From contig CP083824.1 of NCBI GenBank assembly GCA_023023105.1, positions 3,100,001 to 3,164,000 of the forward strand: a stretch of 64,000 nucleotides of DNA. The letters run 5' to 3'. A program made the position numbers and the translations under genes. The DNA comes from Enterobacter ludwigii (GTDB lineage Bacteria > Pseudomonadota > Gammaproteobacteria > Enterobacterales > Enterobacteriaceae). Positions 29,116 through 38,287 of this stretch are shown here, in pieces. Each line of letters starts with the position of its first letter. The first letter of the stretch is position 1. The notes below the pieces were generated by a model. The model was not told the origin of the DNA and ran no database searches. It saw only the letters and a list, made by a program, of their open reading frames with translations.

Positions 29116-29460
29116 TCAGAATGGATACTGGCCAGAGAAAGGCTCCGCAATAGCAACGCCAAAATTTTTCAGACGGCAGGTCGCGGCAAACTCATCCTGG
29201 CTTTTAACAAACAGGCACGGCTCACCTTCGCACTCCAGTACAGAGCTGTCTACTTCGATATCCGTCAACGCCTGGCTTAAGCGTTCCATAACCGGCCATG
29301 CGTTTTCGTCGCTCGGGCTAAGCAATTTGAGCGCAACCAGACAATTATCGCAGTCCGCGGCACTTTGCGGAATCGGTTCAACTTTCAAACCTGCAAAACC
29401 CGCTGACCAGCGATAGCTCTGGGGCAAGCGATGGACAATGGAGAGTTGTAATGTATTCAC
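29116..29460 (-). CDS. yejG: YejG family protein of unknown function
   Basis: A 114-residue soluble protein nearly identical in layout to E. coli YejG (also 114): [19 protein letters not shown] at the N terminus, [11 protein letters not shown] in the middle and [14 protein letters not shown] near the end. It has no signal peptide, membrane segment or recognised catalytic motif, and its function is not known. It is convergent with yejF. Its upstream gap contains a promoter-like TTGACA element and a perfect FNR-type palindrome. Confidence 0.9.
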   Translation of the reverse strand: MNTLQLSIVHRLPQSYRWSAGFAGLKVEPIPQSAADCDNCLVALKLLSPSDENAWPVMERLSQALTDIEVDSSVLECEGEPCLFVKSQDEFAATCRLKNFGVAIAEPFSGQYPF

Positions 29461-29632
29461 GTTCGTTCCCCGGAAGCAAAATTTACTTCACAATTTATTT
29501 ACATTTATAGTAACACATCATCGCTAACCTGCACTATTCAGCGCTTTTTTATAGGAATCCAGGCTTGCGTCGGCGCTATATGTACCCGTTTCTGCGATCT
29601 AACTCAACCTTTTTGAATACAATGATGTGACT

Positions 29633-29707
29633 TTTTACATAAATAGATTTTACATAAAAGAAACAAACGCCGGGTGTGTCAACGTGGGTTTGGTTGATAT
29701 GTATCAA
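29633..29707 (-). promoter_or_regulatory. Perfect FNR-type palindrome with promoter-like elements upstream of yejG
   Basis: TTGATATGTATCAA (29694-29707) exactly fits the FNR consensus TTGATNNNNATCAA. On the minus strand it is followed by TTGACA (29682-29677) and, 17 bases on, TTTTAT (29659-29654), a plausible promoter reading toward yejG. A direct repeat TTTTACATAAA (29633-29643 and 29648-29658) overlaps the -10 region. The palindrome abuts the bcr terminator. Confidence 0.5.
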
Positions 29708-29734
29708 CAAAAAAGGCCCTGTAGGGCCTTTTTT
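29708..29734. terminator. bcr intrinsic terminator
   Basis: AAGGCCCT-GTA-GGGCCTT hairpin with an A-run on one side and a T-run on the other, directly downstream of the bcr stop. Confidence 0.88.
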
Positions 29735-29739
29735 GTGCT

Positions 29740-30936
29740 TTAGTGAGCCGTTTTTCGCGGTCGACTGGCGTAAAGATAGAAGAGTATGGAGCTGGTTGCG
29801 CAAAAAGCCATCGCCCATAACATCGGCCAGGCCGTCGTAAAGGTAGCCATAGAAAGCAACGCCCCGACAATCGCCCCAATACCAAAGCGGAACGTTCCTG
29901 CCAGTGACGATGCTGTTCCCGCCATATGCGGGAATTCATCGAGGATCACCGCCATCGCATTCGACGATACCATCGACACGCAGCCGACAAAAGCCGCCAC
30001 ACCCACTACCAGCGCCCAGAAGCCCACGCCCAGAAACGCGCTCACCACCAGCCAGATCGCCATCACAAACTGGATCCACAGCCCGGCGCGGAACATGTTC
30101 AGCGCCCCCACCCGCCGGACAAAACGGCTGTTGATGATGGTCATGATGAACAGGAAGACGATGTTAAGCGCAAAGTAATAGCCGAAGTGCTGCGGCGAAA
30201 CGTGGTTCAGTTCGATGTAGACAAACGGCCCGGCGTTCAGGAAGGAGAACATCCCGGCAAAGCTGAACCCGCTTGCCAACATATAGCTGAGCACGCGCTT
30301 GTGGCGAAACAGTGAGGCGAAGTTACCTATTGTGGTGCGGATGTGGAATTTCTGGCGGCGCTCGACGGGAAGCGTTTCATCAATAAAGAAGAAAATCATC
30401 GCGGAGGCCAGCAGCGCGGCCAGCGCCAGGATCCAGAAAATCGCATGCCAGCTAAACCACACCAGCACCGCACCACCCGCCATCGGGGCCACCAGCGGCG
30501 CAATTGTCGTCACCAGCATCACGAACGACATCATGCGGGAGAACTCTTCTTTCGGGTAGATATCGCGCATCAGGGCGTTAATCACCACGCTTGCCGCTGC
30601 CGCCGCCAGACCGTGAAAAAAGCGCATGATAATCAGATGATCGATGGTCTGAGCCAGCGCACAGGCAACTGCCGCGGCCGCAAAGACCAACGTCCCACCC
30701 AGAATAACAGGCTTGCGTCCCAGGCTATCCGCCATCGGGCCATAAAACAGCTGTCCAAGAGCAAAGCCGAGTATATAGGTGCTGAGTGTCATCTGCGCGC
30801 TGCCTGCCGGTACGCCAAACTGCGCGGCAATAACCGGCAGCGCAGGCAGATACATATCAATCGACAGCGGCATCAACATGGCCAGCAGGCCAAGAATGAA
30901 GACAATTTTGAACGACGAGTGTGGCCTGGTGGTCAC
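29740..30936 (-). CDS. bcr: Bcr/CflA family multidrug efflux MFS transporter
   Basis: Proton-driven inner-membrane exporter; in E. coli Bcr exports bicyclomycin, sulfonamides and dipeptides. The 398-residue protein has 12 predicted helices, the motif A region [17 protein letters not shown] between helices 2 and 3, and the drug/H+ antiporter motif C-like glycine-rich stretch in helix 5. Its N terminus, [21 protein letters not shown], is characteristic of the Bcr/CflA subfamily. It lies 15 bases downstream of rsuA on the same strand, so the two are probably co-transcribed, as in E. coli. Confidence 0.94.
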   Translation of the reverse strand: MTTRPHSSFKIVFILGLLAMLMPLSIDMYLPALPVIAAQFGVPAGSAQMTLSTYILGFALGQLFYGPMADSLGRKPVILGGTLVFAAAAVACALAQTIDHLIIMRFFHGLAAAAASVVINALMRDIYPKEEFSRMMSFVMLVTTIAPLVAPMAGGAVLVWFSWHAIFWILALAALLASAMIFFFIDETLPVERRQKFHIRTTIGNFASLFRHKRVLSYMLASGFSFAGMFSFLNAGPFVYIELNHVSPQHFGYYFALNIVFLFIMTIINSRFVRRVGALNMFRAGLWIQFVMAIWLVVSAFLGVGFWALVVGVAAFVGCVSMVSSNAMAVILDEFPHMAGTASSLAGTFRFGIGAIVGALLSMATFTTAWPMLWAMAFCATSSILFYLYASRPRKTAH

Positions 30937-30951
30937 AGAGTTCTCCTGAGA

Positions 30952-31659
30952 TTAATGCGAAGGCAGACCGACGCTGGCGATCTCTTCTTCCGTTAACGGG
31001 CGGTATTCGCCTGGCGCCAGGTCGTGATCGAGTTCAATCGCACCAATCCGCTCACGATGCAGGCCGACAACGTGGTTCCCCACTGCAGCAAACATCCGTT
31101 TTACCTGATGATATCGCCCTTCGCTGATGGTCAGGCGAACTTCGGTCGGGGTGATCACCTCAAGGACGGCGGGTTTGGTGAGATCTTTCTCATTATGCAG
31201 CTGAACGCCTTTGGCGAATTGCTCTGCCGTGTCATCCGCCACCGGAGACTCCAGCGTCACCAGATAGGTTTTCTCGCAATGATGGCGCGGAGAGGTAATA
31301 CGGTGCGACCACTGCCCGTCGTCAGTCATCAGTACCAGTCCGGTGGTGTCGATATCCAGGCGACCAGCGGCATGCAGCTTGTGCGCAACCGGTTCGTCGA
31401 GGAAATAGAGTACTGTCGGGTGGTCCGGATCGTCCGTTGAACAGACATAGCCTTCCGGCTTGTTGAGCATGAAATAGCGTGGGCCATGCTGCTGGGTCAG
31501 CGGATTGCCGTCATACTCAACCTGATGGTCCGGTTGCAGTTTGAAAGCGCTGTCTCTCACAATGTCGCCGTCCACGGTAACGCGGCTGGCGCGAATTTCA
31601 CGCCCGGCAATAGCGCGGCTTACGCCGAGTTGCTGAGCGATAAACTTATCAAGTCGCAT
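30952..31659 (-). CDS. rsuA: 16S rRNA pseudouridine-516 synthase
   Basis: Isomerises U516 of 16S rRNA to pseudouridine during small-subunit maturation. The 235 residues begin with an S4 RNA-binding domain (about 1-45, [20 protein letters not shown]). The RsuA catalytic motif [16 protein letters not shown] follows, with the nucleophile D102, and a C-terminal strand carries [10 protein letters not shown]. It is about four residues longer at the C terminus than the E. coli enzyme. First gene of an rsuA-bcr unit; divergent from radD across about 150 bases. Confidence 0.95.
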   Translation of the reverse strand: MRLDKFIAQQLGVSRAIAGREIRASRVTVDGDIVRDSAFKLQPDHQVEYDGNPLTQQHGPRYFMLNKPEGYVCSTDDPDHPTVLYFLDEPVAHKLHAAGRLDIDTTGLVLMTDDGQWSHRITSPRHHCEKTYLVTLESPVADDTAEQFAKGVQLHNEKDLTKPAVLEVITPTEVRLTISEGRYHQVKRMFAAVGNHVVGLHRERIGAIELDHDLAPGEYRPLTEEEIASVGLPSH

Positions 31660-31810
31660 GAAATCTTTTTAGCCTTAATGGTGCTGGAAGTCGAACAGTA
31701 CGTCCGAAAAAGAAGCAGTCTGGAACGGTTCAGTATAATGGTCTGGTTGCGCCACTCAAGGGAAAAAGTTTCGTGGCATACTATGTGCGGAATAATGAAA
31801 CCGAGACCCC

Positions 31811-33571
31811 ATGACTTTTACACTTCGTCCCTATCAGCAGGAAGCCGTTGATGCCACCCTCGCGTGGTTCCGTAAACATCGTGAACCTGCGGCTATTGTG
31901 CTTCCAACCGGTGCAGGCAAGAGCCTGGTCATCGCCGAACTGGCACGTCTGGCCCGCGGTCGTGTGCTGGTGCTGGCGCACGTCAAAGAACTGGTCGCGC
32001 AAAACCATGCCAAATATTGCGCACTCGGGCTGAAAGCCGACATTTTCGCCGCCGGGCTAAAGCGTAAAGAGAGCCACGGTAAAGTGGTCTTTGGCAGCGT
32101 GCAGTCGGTGGCCCGCAATCTGGATCTGTTTCGCAGCGAATTTTCGCTGCTGATTGTTGACGAGTGTCACCGCATCAGCGATGACGACGACAGCCAGTAT
32201 CAGCAAATCCTGACGCACCTGAAAGAAGTGAACCCACACCTGCGCCTGCTGGGCCTGACGGCGACCCCGTTTCGTCTGGGGAAAGGCTGGATCTATCGTT
32301 ACCATTATCACGGCATGGTGCGCGGTGATGACAAGGCCCTGTTTAGCGACTGCATCTACGAGCTTCCGCTGCGCTACATGATTAAACACGGTTACCTGAC
32401 GCCGCCTGAACGCCTGGATATGCCGGTGGTGCAGTACGATTTCAGCCGTCTGCAGGCACAGAGCAACGGGTTGTTCAGCGAAGCGGATCTTAACCAGGAG
32501 CTGAAAAAGCAAAAGCGCATTACGCCGCACATCATTAGCCAGATTGAGGAGTTCGCCGCGACGCGCAAAGGAGTGATGATCTTCGCCGCCACCGTTGAGC
32601 ACGCGCGGGAAATTACCGGGTTACTGCCCTCCGGCGACGCGGCATTAATCACTGGCGAGACCCCAGGCCCTGAGCGCGACAGCCTGATTGACGCCTTTAA
32701 AGCCCAGCAGTTCCGCTATCTGGTTAACGTGTCGGTACTGACCACCGGCTTTGACGCCCCGCACGTCGACCTGATCGCTATTTTGCGCCCGACCGAATCG
32801 GTCAGTCTGTATCAGCAAATTGTTGGCCGCGGCCTGCGTCTGGCGCCGGGTAAAACCGACTGTCTGATTCTGGATTATGCCGGTAACCCGCACGATCTCT
32901 ATACGCCTGAGGTCGGCGCGCCAAAAGGAAAAAGCGACAACGTGCCGGTACAGGTTTTTTGTCCTGCCTGTGGTTTTGCCAACACCTTCTGGGGTAAAAC
33001 CACCGCCGACGGCACGCTAATTGAGCATTTTGGCCGCCGCTGTCAGGGCTGGTTTGAAGATGACGAAGGGCATCGCGAGCAGTGCGATTTCCGTTTCCGC
33101 TTCAAGAACTGCCCACAATGCAACGCCGAAAATGACATTGCCGCACGCCGCTGCCGGGAATGTGACACGGTACTGGTCGATCCTGACGACATGTTAAAAG
33201 CGGCACTGAAGTTAAAAGATGCATTGGTGCTCCGCTGCTCAGGCATGGCACTACAGCCCGGTGCGGATGAAAAAGGCGAGTGGTTAAAAATCACCTACTA
33301 CGATGAGGACGGGGCGGACGTCAGTGAGCGCTTCAGGGTACAAACTCCCGCTCAACGCACGGCCTTCGAGCAACTCTTTATTCGCCCGCACACCCGTACG
33401 CCAGGGGTTCCTCTGCGCTGGATAACCGTGGCCGATATCGTGCACCAGCAGGCGTTACTGCGCCATCCGGATTTTGTTGTTGCTCGCAAGAAAGGCCAGT
33501 TCTGGCAGGTCCGTGAGAAGGTCTTTGACTATGAAGGTCGCTTTCGTCGCGCCAACGAATTGCGCGGTTAA
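31811..33571 (+). CDS. radD: ATP-dependent helicase-like DNA repair protein RadD
   Basis: Superfamily 2 helicase-like ATPase (YejH) that in E. coli takes part in double-strand break and crosslink repair and stimulates RecA. The 586-residue protein has Walker A PTGAGKS at 32-38, a DECH box at 117-120, motif III LTATPFR and motif [10 protein letters not shown]. Its C-terminal part contains a cysteine-rich zinc-finger-like region (CPACG, CPQCN, CREC). Everything expected for E. coli RadD is present at the same length. It is divergent from rsuA and followed by rplY, which has its own leader. Confidence 0.95.
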   Translation: MTFTLRPYQQEAVDATLAWFRKHREPAAIVLPTGAGKSLVIAELARLARGRVLVLAHVKELVAQNHAKYCALGLKADIFAAGLKRKESHGKVVFGSVQSVARNLDLFRSEFSLLIVDECHRISDDDDSQYQQILTHLKEVNPHLRLLGLTATPFRLGKGWIYRYHYHGMVRGDDKALFSDCIYELPLRYMIKHGYLTPPERLDMPVVQYDFSRLQAQSNGLFSEADLNQELKKQKRITPHIISQIEEFAATRKGVMIFAATVEHAREITGLLPSGDAALITGETPGPERDSLIDAFKAQQFRYLVNVSVLTTGFDAPHVDLIAILRPTESVSLYQQIVGRGLRLAPGKTDCLILDYAGNPHDLYTPEVGAPKGKSDNVPVQVFCPACGFANTFWGKTTADGTLIEHFGRRCQGWFEDDEGHREQCDFRFRFKNCPQCNAENDIAARRCRECDTVLVDPDDMLKAALKLKDALVLRCSGMALQPGADEKGEWLKITYYDEDGADVSERFRVQTPAQRTAFEQLFIRPHTRTPGVPLRWITVADIVHQQALLRHPDFVVARKKGQFWQVREKVFDYEGRFRRANELRG

Positions 33572-33696
33572 CGGGACTTTTGATTGATGTGAGGAGCATT
33601 TGAGTATAAAATGCCGCCCGCTTCACATCCGTGAGGCAGAACACTCACCTGCTGCTGGGTCGCCTGTAGTAGGGTTTTAAATACAGAGAGAAATCA

Positions 33697-33981
33697 ATGT
33701 TTACTATCGAAGCAGAAGTACGTAACGTGCAGGGTAAGGGTGCGAGCCGCCGCCTGCGTAACGCTAACAAGTTCCCGGCTATCGTTTACGGTGGCGAAGC
33801 TGCTCCAGTTGCAATCGAACTGGATCACGACAAACTGTGGAACCTGCAGACCAAAGCTGAATTCTATAGCGAAGTTCTGACCATCGTTGTTGGCGGTAAA
33901 GAAGAAAAAGTGAAAGTTCAGGCTGTTCAGCGTCACGCGTTCAAGCCAAAACTGACTCACATCGACTTCGTTCGCGCGTAA
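33697..33981 (+). CDS. rplY: 50S ribosomal protein L25
   Basis: 5S-rRNA-binding protein of the large ribosomal subunit. The 94 residues match E. coli L25 throughout: [33 protein letters not shown], ending THIDFVRA. This is the short, single-domain form typical of enterobacteria, without the C-terminal CTC extension found in other bacteria. AGAGAG lies upstream of the ATG, and a strong terminator follows within 20 bases. Confidence 0.98.
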   Translation: MFTIEAEVRNVQGKGASRRLRNANKFPAIVYGGEAAPVAIELDHDKLWNLQTKAEFYSEVLTIVVGGKEEKVKVQAVQRHAFKPKLTHIDFVRA

Positions 33982-33997
33982 TCGCAAACTCGTCGAG

Positions 33998-34024
33998 AAA
34001 AACCCCGCTTCTGCGGGGTTTTTT
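33998..34024. terminator. Bidirectional terminator between rplY and yejK
   Basis: AAAAACCCCGC-TTCT-GCGGGGTTTTTT hairpin between the convergent stops of rplY and yejK. Confidence 0.92.
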
Positions 34025-34031
34025 GTGCCTG

Positions 34032-35039
34032 CTATTTACCGCCAGAAGTACGGCGCTGAAGCTGATCGCGCAGGTTCGGCGGCGTTCCTTTAATGGTCAG
34101 CGTATCGGTGGCAGGATCCCAGAAAATGCGTTCTCCCAGCAACATCGCATCAAAGTTAATGGTTAACCCGCCGCCACTGCCGGCAAACTTGGTTAACTGA
34201 CGCAGCGTACTGCGATCCGCCGGGAAGCTCTCTTCAAGCTCATAGCCTTTATCCGCGGTGAACTCCTGGAAGCTGACTTCGCTGACGCCCGCCAGCTCTT
34301 TTGACAGCGACTCCAGCTCAATCTCTTCCCCCGCCTGCAGCTGTTCGTTGCAGTAGCTATAGACCTGCTGGCGCACGTTCTGCCGCTCAGATTTATCGAG
34401 CTGCGCTTCTGCCGTGAAGTCATCAACCGCCTGGAGCAGCCCTTTGTTCTGCGCTTTGGCGTTCAGGCCTTCGCTGGCGCCGAGGAAGTCCATAAAGAAA
34501 TCCGCCACTTTGCGGCCCACGCGCCCCTTCAGGAAAGTCAGGTAGCGAGTCGACTCCGGGTTGGTTTCCCACTCGGTCAAATCAATACGGGCCACGATAT
34601 CCGCATGGTTAATATCCAGATAATGCGTTGAGCTAATATCCAGCTGTTCGTTCACGCGCATGCTGCTTAAGTTATTCAGTACGGTAACCAGCAGATACTC
34701 TACGGCCAGATAGCGGTAGTGGCAGAACAGCACAATCCCGCCGTCGGCGAAGGGATATTTCGCCAGCTCGTCGCGCAGACGTCCGGTCGCGGCGCGGCTA
34801 AACGCCAGAAAATCTTCTTCGCCCTGACGTTGCAGACGCAGGCTATCAGCCAGTTCGCTCTCTTCACTGAACAGGCCATAGGCTTTATTTTTAGCGCTGT
34901 AGACACGGTGTAACTCCGCCATCATCTCTACAACAGTAGGCGTGGGTTCCAGTAACGAATCGCGCAGCACCACTTCAAGGGTTTGCTCATCACGCTTGAT
35001 AAGCTGGTGCAAGGCAATCTGGTTGATTTCCAGACTCAT
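34032..35039 (-). CDS. yejK: Nucleoid-associated protein YejK (NdpA)
   Basis: A 335-residue nucleoid-associated protein; in E. coli it binds DNA and interacts with topoisomerase subunits. No sharply defined catalytic motif is visible. Landmarks are the N terminus [30 protein letters not shown], the central [24 protein letters not shown] and a basic C-terminal tail ending LQRRTSGGK. Length and sequence agree with the family. It is convergent with rplY and divergent from yejL, across a 134-base spacer. Confidence 0.94.
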   Translation of the reverse strand: MSLEINQIALHQLIKRDEQTLEVVLRDSLLEPTPTVVEMMAELHRVYSAKNKAYGLFSEESELADSLRLQRQGEEDFLAFSRAATGRLRDELAKYPFADGGIVLFCHYRYLAVEYLLVTVLNNLSSMRVNEQLDISSTHYLDINHADIVARIDLTEWETNPESTRYLTFLKGRVGRKVADFFMDFLGASEGLNAKAQNKGLLQAVDDFTAEAQLDKSERQNVRQQVYSYCNEQLQAGEEIELESLSKELAGVSEVSFQEFTADKGYELEESFPADRSTLRQLTKFAGSGGGLTINFDAMLLGERIFWDPATDTLTIKGTPPNLRDQLQRRTSGGK

Positions 35040-35173
35040 GATAAACTCTCCTTTTAGACCGGGCGGTATTCAACCACCACCAGGGCATGTGTGCAACAAC
35101 AGATAAAAAAGGGGAAAAAAAGCTGTTGCTACGGTAATATGTTGCCCTTTCATCAACAAACTGATTTTGATTT

Positions 35174-35401
35174 ATGCCACAACATTCCCGCTACAGTGAT
35201 GAACACGTTGAACAGCTGCTCAGTGAGCTGGTTAACGTACTGGAAAAACATAAAACGCCGACCGATCTCTCCCTGATGGTTTTGGGAAATATGGTCACCA
35301 ACCTGATTAATACCAGCGTTGCTCCGGCTCAGCGTCAGGCGATCGCCAAATCTTTCGCCCAGGCTTTACAGTCATCCGTCAGCAACGACCAGGCCCATTA
35401 A
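35174..35401 (+). CDS. yejL: YejL family (UPF0352) protein
   Basis: A 75-residue alpha-helical protein nearly identical to E. coli YejL ([46 protein letters not shown]). Structures of the family show a helical dimer, but no function is established. It starts the yejL-yejM pair; only 19 bases separate its stop from the yejM start, so the two are very likely co-transcribed. Confidence 0.94.
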   Translation: MPQHSRYSDEHVEQLLSELVNVLEKHKTPTDLSLMVLGNMVTNLINTSVAPAQRQAIAKSFAQALQSSVSNDQAH

Positions 35402-35420
35402 GGGATACGAACAACAGTTT

Positions 35421-37181
35421 ATGGTGACGAATCGTCAGCGCTACCGTGAAAAAGTCTCCCAGATGGTCAGCTGGGGGCACTGGTTTGCCCTGTTCAACAT
35501 TCTGCTGGCGACGGTCATTGGCTGTCGTTATCTGTTTGTCGCAGACTGGCCAACAACGCTAACCGGGCGTATCTACTCCTGGATGAGCGTTGTGGGTCAC
35601 TTTAGCTTTTTGGTTTTCGCCACCTATCTGCTGATCCTGTTCCCTCTGACGTTTATCGTCATGTCGCAGCGTCTGATGCGGTTCTTGTCCGCCATCCTTG
35701 CGACGGTGGGGATGACACTACTGCTTATCGACAGCGAAGTGTTCACCCGCTTCCACCTGCATCTCAATCCCATCGTCTGGGAACTGGTGATTAACCCCGA
35801 CCAGAATGAAACGGCCCGTGACTGGCAGCTGATGTTTATCAGCGTCCCGGTGATCCTGTTGATTGAGATGCTGTTTGCCACCTGGAGCTGGCAAAAACTT
35901 CGCAGCCTGACCCGGCGGCGGCATTATGCCAAGCCCGTCGCCGCGCTCTTTTTTGTCTCATTTATCAGCTCGCATATTATGTATATCTGGGCGGATGCAA
36001 ACTTCTATCGCCCTATTACCATGCAGCGCGCTAACCTGCCGCTCTCGTATCCAATGACCGCCCGTCGTTTCCTCGAAAAACACGGTCTGCTTGACGCGCA
36101 GGAGTACCAGCGCCGTCTGGTCGAACAGGGTAATCCGGAAGCAGTCAGCGTTCAGTACCCTCTGAGCGATCTGCACTATCGCGATATGGGTCGCGGGCAA
36201 AACGTCCTGCTGATTACCGTCGATGGCCTGAACTATTCCCGTTATGAGAAGCAGATGCCTGCGCTGGCCGATTTCGCGAGTCAAAACGTCACGTTCACCC
36301 AGCATATGAGCTCCGGTAATTCTACCGATGCGGGTATCTTTGGGCTGTTCTATGGCATCTCAGCCGGATACATGGACGGCGTGCTGTCTGCCCGTACGCC
36401 TGCGGCACTGATCACCGGGCTGAATCAGCAAGGTTATCAGTTAGGGTTGTTCTCCTCTGATGGTTTTAACAGCCCGCTTTACCGCCAGGCGCTGTTGTCT
36501 GATTTCTCCCTGCCGGCGGCACAAAATCAGTCTGATGCGCAGACCGCCAGCCAATGGATAAACTGGCTGCAACGATACGCCCAGGAAGATAACCGCTGGT
36601 TCTCGTGGGTTGCCTTTAACGGCACAACGCTCGCTAACAGCAATAAGAATGACTTTGCGCGCCGCTACAGCCGCGCGGCTGGCGATGTGGATGCGCAGAT
36701 AGGCCGAGTGCTTGAGGCGCTGCGTGAGTCAGGCAAACTGGATAATACCGTGGTGATCGTGACCGCTGGCCATGGCGTCCCGCTGGGTGACGAGACGAAG
36801 GGTATGAGTTGGTCTCGCCCGAATCTTCAGGTTCCGCTGGTGATCCATTGGCCTGGCACGCCGGCTCAGCGCATTACTATGCTTACCGAGCATAAAGATG
36901 TGATGACCACCCTGATGCAACGCCTGCTGCATGTCAGCACGCCAGCAAACGAGTATTCACAGGGGCAGGATCTCTTCAGTGCCACGCGCCGCCATAACTG
37001 GGTTACGGCTGCCGGGAATAACACTCTGGTGGTGACCACGCCTAAGCTGACGCTGGTGCTGAACAGCAACGGAAATTATCAGACATATAACCTGCAGGGC
37101 GAACGGTTGAAAGACCAGAAACCGCAGTTAAGCCTGCTGCTGCAGGTCCTGACGGATGAGAAGCGCTTCATCGCTAACTGA
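35421..37181 (+). CDS. yejM: Inner-membrane regulator of LPS synthesis YejM (PbgA/LapC)
   Basis: Essential inner-membrane protein that senses LPS on the periplasmic leaflet and controls LpxC degradation through LapB and FtsH. The ATG at 35421 gives 586 residues, as in E. coli; the open frame extends upstream across the yejL end without similarity. Five membrane helices occupy about residues 20-190. An amphipathic linker with the basic RSLTRRRH stretch is present, followed by a periplasmic sulfatase/alkaline-phosphatase-like domain (LLITVDGLNYSRYEKQMP, MSSGNSTDAGIFGLFYGIS). The stop codon lies within an 11-bp inverted repeat. Confidence 0.95.
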   Translation: MVTNRQRYREKVSQMVSWGHWFALFNILLATVIGCRYLFVADWPTTLTGRIYSWMSVVGHFSFLVFATYLLILFPLTFIVMSQRLMRFLSAILATVGMTLLLIDSEVFTRFHLHLNPIVWELVINPDQNETARDWQLMFISVPVILLIEMLFATWSWQKLRSLTRRRHYAKPVAALFFVSFISSHIMYIWADANFYRPITMQRANLPLSYPMTARRFLEKHGLLDAQEYQRRLVEQGNPEAVSVQYPLSDLHYRDMGRGQNVLLITVDGLNYSRYEKQMPALADFASQNVTFTQHMSSGNSTDAGIFGLFYGISAGYMDGVLSARTPAALITGLNQQGYQLGLFSSDGFNSPLYRQALLSDFSLPAAQNQSDAQTASQWINWLQRYAQEDNRWFSWVAFNGTTLANSNKNDFARRYSRAAGDVDAQIGRVLEALRESGKLDNTVVIVTAGHGVPLGDETKGMSWSRPNLQVPLVIHWPGTPAQRITMLTEHKDVMTTLMQRLLHVSTPANEYSQGQDLFSATRRHNWVTAAGNNTLVVTTPKLTLVLNSNGNYQTYNLQGERLKDQKPQLSLLLQVLTDEKRFIAN

Positions 37182-37204
37182 TTAATAATAAACCAGTTAG
37201 CGAT
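37170..37204. repeat. Perfect 11-bp inverted repeat across the yejM stop codon
   Basis: ATCGCTAACTG (37170-37180) pairs exactly with CAGTTAGCGAT (37194-37204) around a 13-base A+T-only-rich loop. No T-run follows, so it may be an RNA-stabilising 3' hairpin rather than a terminator. Confidence 0.65.
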
Positions 37205-37212
37205 AGATTCCC

Positions 37213-37240
37213 TTGCATTCAAAACGGAATCGAGTAGTAT
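37213..37240 (+). promoter_or_regulatory. Promoter of the tRNA-Pro gene
   Basis: TTGCAT (37213-37218) and TAGTAT (37235-37240) are separated by 16 bases. The predicted start of transcription is about seven bases before the mature tRNA. Confidence 0.6.
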
Positions 37241-37253
37241 TCTTTTCATGCGT

Positions 37254-37330
37254 CGGCACGTAGCGCAGCCTGGTAGCGCACCGTCATGGGGTGTCGGGGG
37301 TCGGAGGTTCAAATCCTCTCGTGCCGACCA
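37254..37330 (+). tRNA. proL: tRNA-Pro (anticodon GGG)
   Basis: A 77-base cloverleaf: acceptor CGGCACG pairs with CGTGCCG, discriminator A, encoded CCA end (37328-37330), D arm GCGCAGCCTGGTAGCGC, anticodon loop ATGGGGT with GGG at 37288-37290, and T arm with GGTTCAAATCC. It matches E. coli proL, which also follows yejM. Its 3' side borders the accessory T6SS module, and tRNA 3' ends are common targets of integrases. Confidence 0.97.
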
Positions 37331-37341
37331 AAAATACATTG

Positions 37342-37370
37342 AAAACCAGCCACTTATGGCTGGTTTTTTT
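37342..37370 (+). terminator. Terminator after tRNA-Pro
   Basis: AACCAGCCA-CTTA-TGGCTGGTTTTTTT hairpin, 12 bases downstream of the tRNA. Confidence 0.9.
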
Positions 37371-37894
37371 ATGGCTAAATTTTGTGTGGGGAAGTACTGG
37401 GGAATAATGGGGAAAAAACCGACATTTACATGCTACATAATTGGTTTCTCCCGTCCATGTTTACCAGCAACGTATCCCTTTTTTCTGAATTCAAGCTGAT
37501 GTTAATAACGGCCCAGCCACATGAAGTTTCAATCGCCCGACAGTTGAATTGATGACAGTCGAGATAATGTTGCTAGTCCGTAAGTCGTTCACCAGAGACC
37601 AGAACGGCAGGTAAAACGGAGTAAAGAGGTCTCACATCCCACACAGGTAGTACCAGATTATTTAATTCGAGCATTCACCGCATTCATTAGACGGTGACCA
37701 AAGACCGCCTTTGCTCTCAGGTTGCGCTATGTGTCGAAAATTTCAGGGGCAGCACACTGTAGAAAATCTAAAACAATCGTTTGTTTTTACTTAAAAACAT
37801 TTTAATTTTTAAGAATTTATCAAGAGATATTATCTCCACTTTCTGATTGCATTAAGCGTATGATTGTTAATCACTTATAAATTAATGGGTTAAC
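37371..37894. other. A+T-rich non-coding flank of the accessory module
   Basis: About 520 bases without a credible gene. The left end has three TGGGGA motifs 10-11 bases apart (37387-37413). The right end, before the toxin gene, is very A+T-rich and includes a small GAGATATTATCTC palindrome (37823-37835). No recognisable integrase or transposase was found in any frame. It may be decayed mobile-element DNA plus the promoter of the toxin operon. Confidence 0.5.
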
Positions 37895-38287
37895 ATGGCT
37901 GTTATACCTTTCCTCCCTCCACAGGGAATAGGATTAGTTTTAGACCATATGCGCATTGCTCGCGCTCACGGCATGTCTAGAGATATGGCTAACCCAATGA
38001 CTTACAAATGGTTTTACTATCAGGTTAGAAATCGTGGGCCGTGGGATTATAAGCAACATCACCCTGAACTAGAAAATTTTGGTAACTTTCACTACGGGGC
38101 TATCGGTTATGCTGCCGGCATACCTGCCGAAATTCTTTTAATGGGTGCTGGATTTGCTCAGGAACATGCAGGAACTAGCCGAAAGGAATGGGGCCACTGG
38201 TATCAGCAAGCACCACACGGTGATGACCCCCATGATCAGTTCTGGATAAGACAAGGTATCGACTATGCAAGAAAGATCGGTTATTAA
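37895..38287 (+). CDS. Small stand-alone toxin, polymorphic toxin type 44-like (putative T6SS effector)
   Basis: A 130-residue protein with no signal peptide or membrane segment, rich in His, Trp and Tyr. The block GPWDYKQHHPELENFGNFHYGAIGYAAG (about residues 48-75), followed by GAGFAQEHAG and DPHDQFWIRQGIDYARK, resembles the C-terminal domain of proteins called polymorphic toxin type 44. I recognise it by pattern memory, and its biochemical activity is not certain. In other bacteria this domain usually sits at the end of long Rhs- or VgrG-type carriers; here it is the whole protein. At about 15 kDa it is small enough to travel inside an Hcp ring. It overlaps the next gene by 23 bases and is two genes upstream of hcp. 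The ribosome site is weak. The surrounding DNA is more A+T-rich than its neighbours. Confidence 0.72.
   Translation: MAVIPFLPPQGIGLVLDHMRIARAHGMSRDMANPMTYKWFYYQVRNRGPWDYKQHHPELENFGNFHYGAIGYAAGIPAEILLMGAGFAQEHAGTSRKEWGHWYQQAPHGDDPHDQFWIRQGIDYARKIGY

Noticed and set aside
37248..37499. 83-codon plus-strand frame starting at the tRNA
   Set aside because: It consists of translated tRNA-Pro, its terminator and A+T-rich flank; not a protein gene.
37376..37510. Possible C-terminal fragment of an integrase on the minus strand (KKGYVAGKHGREKPIM then stop)
   Set aside because: Only about 25 residues and no tyrosine-recombinase motif; too little to call a gene remnant.
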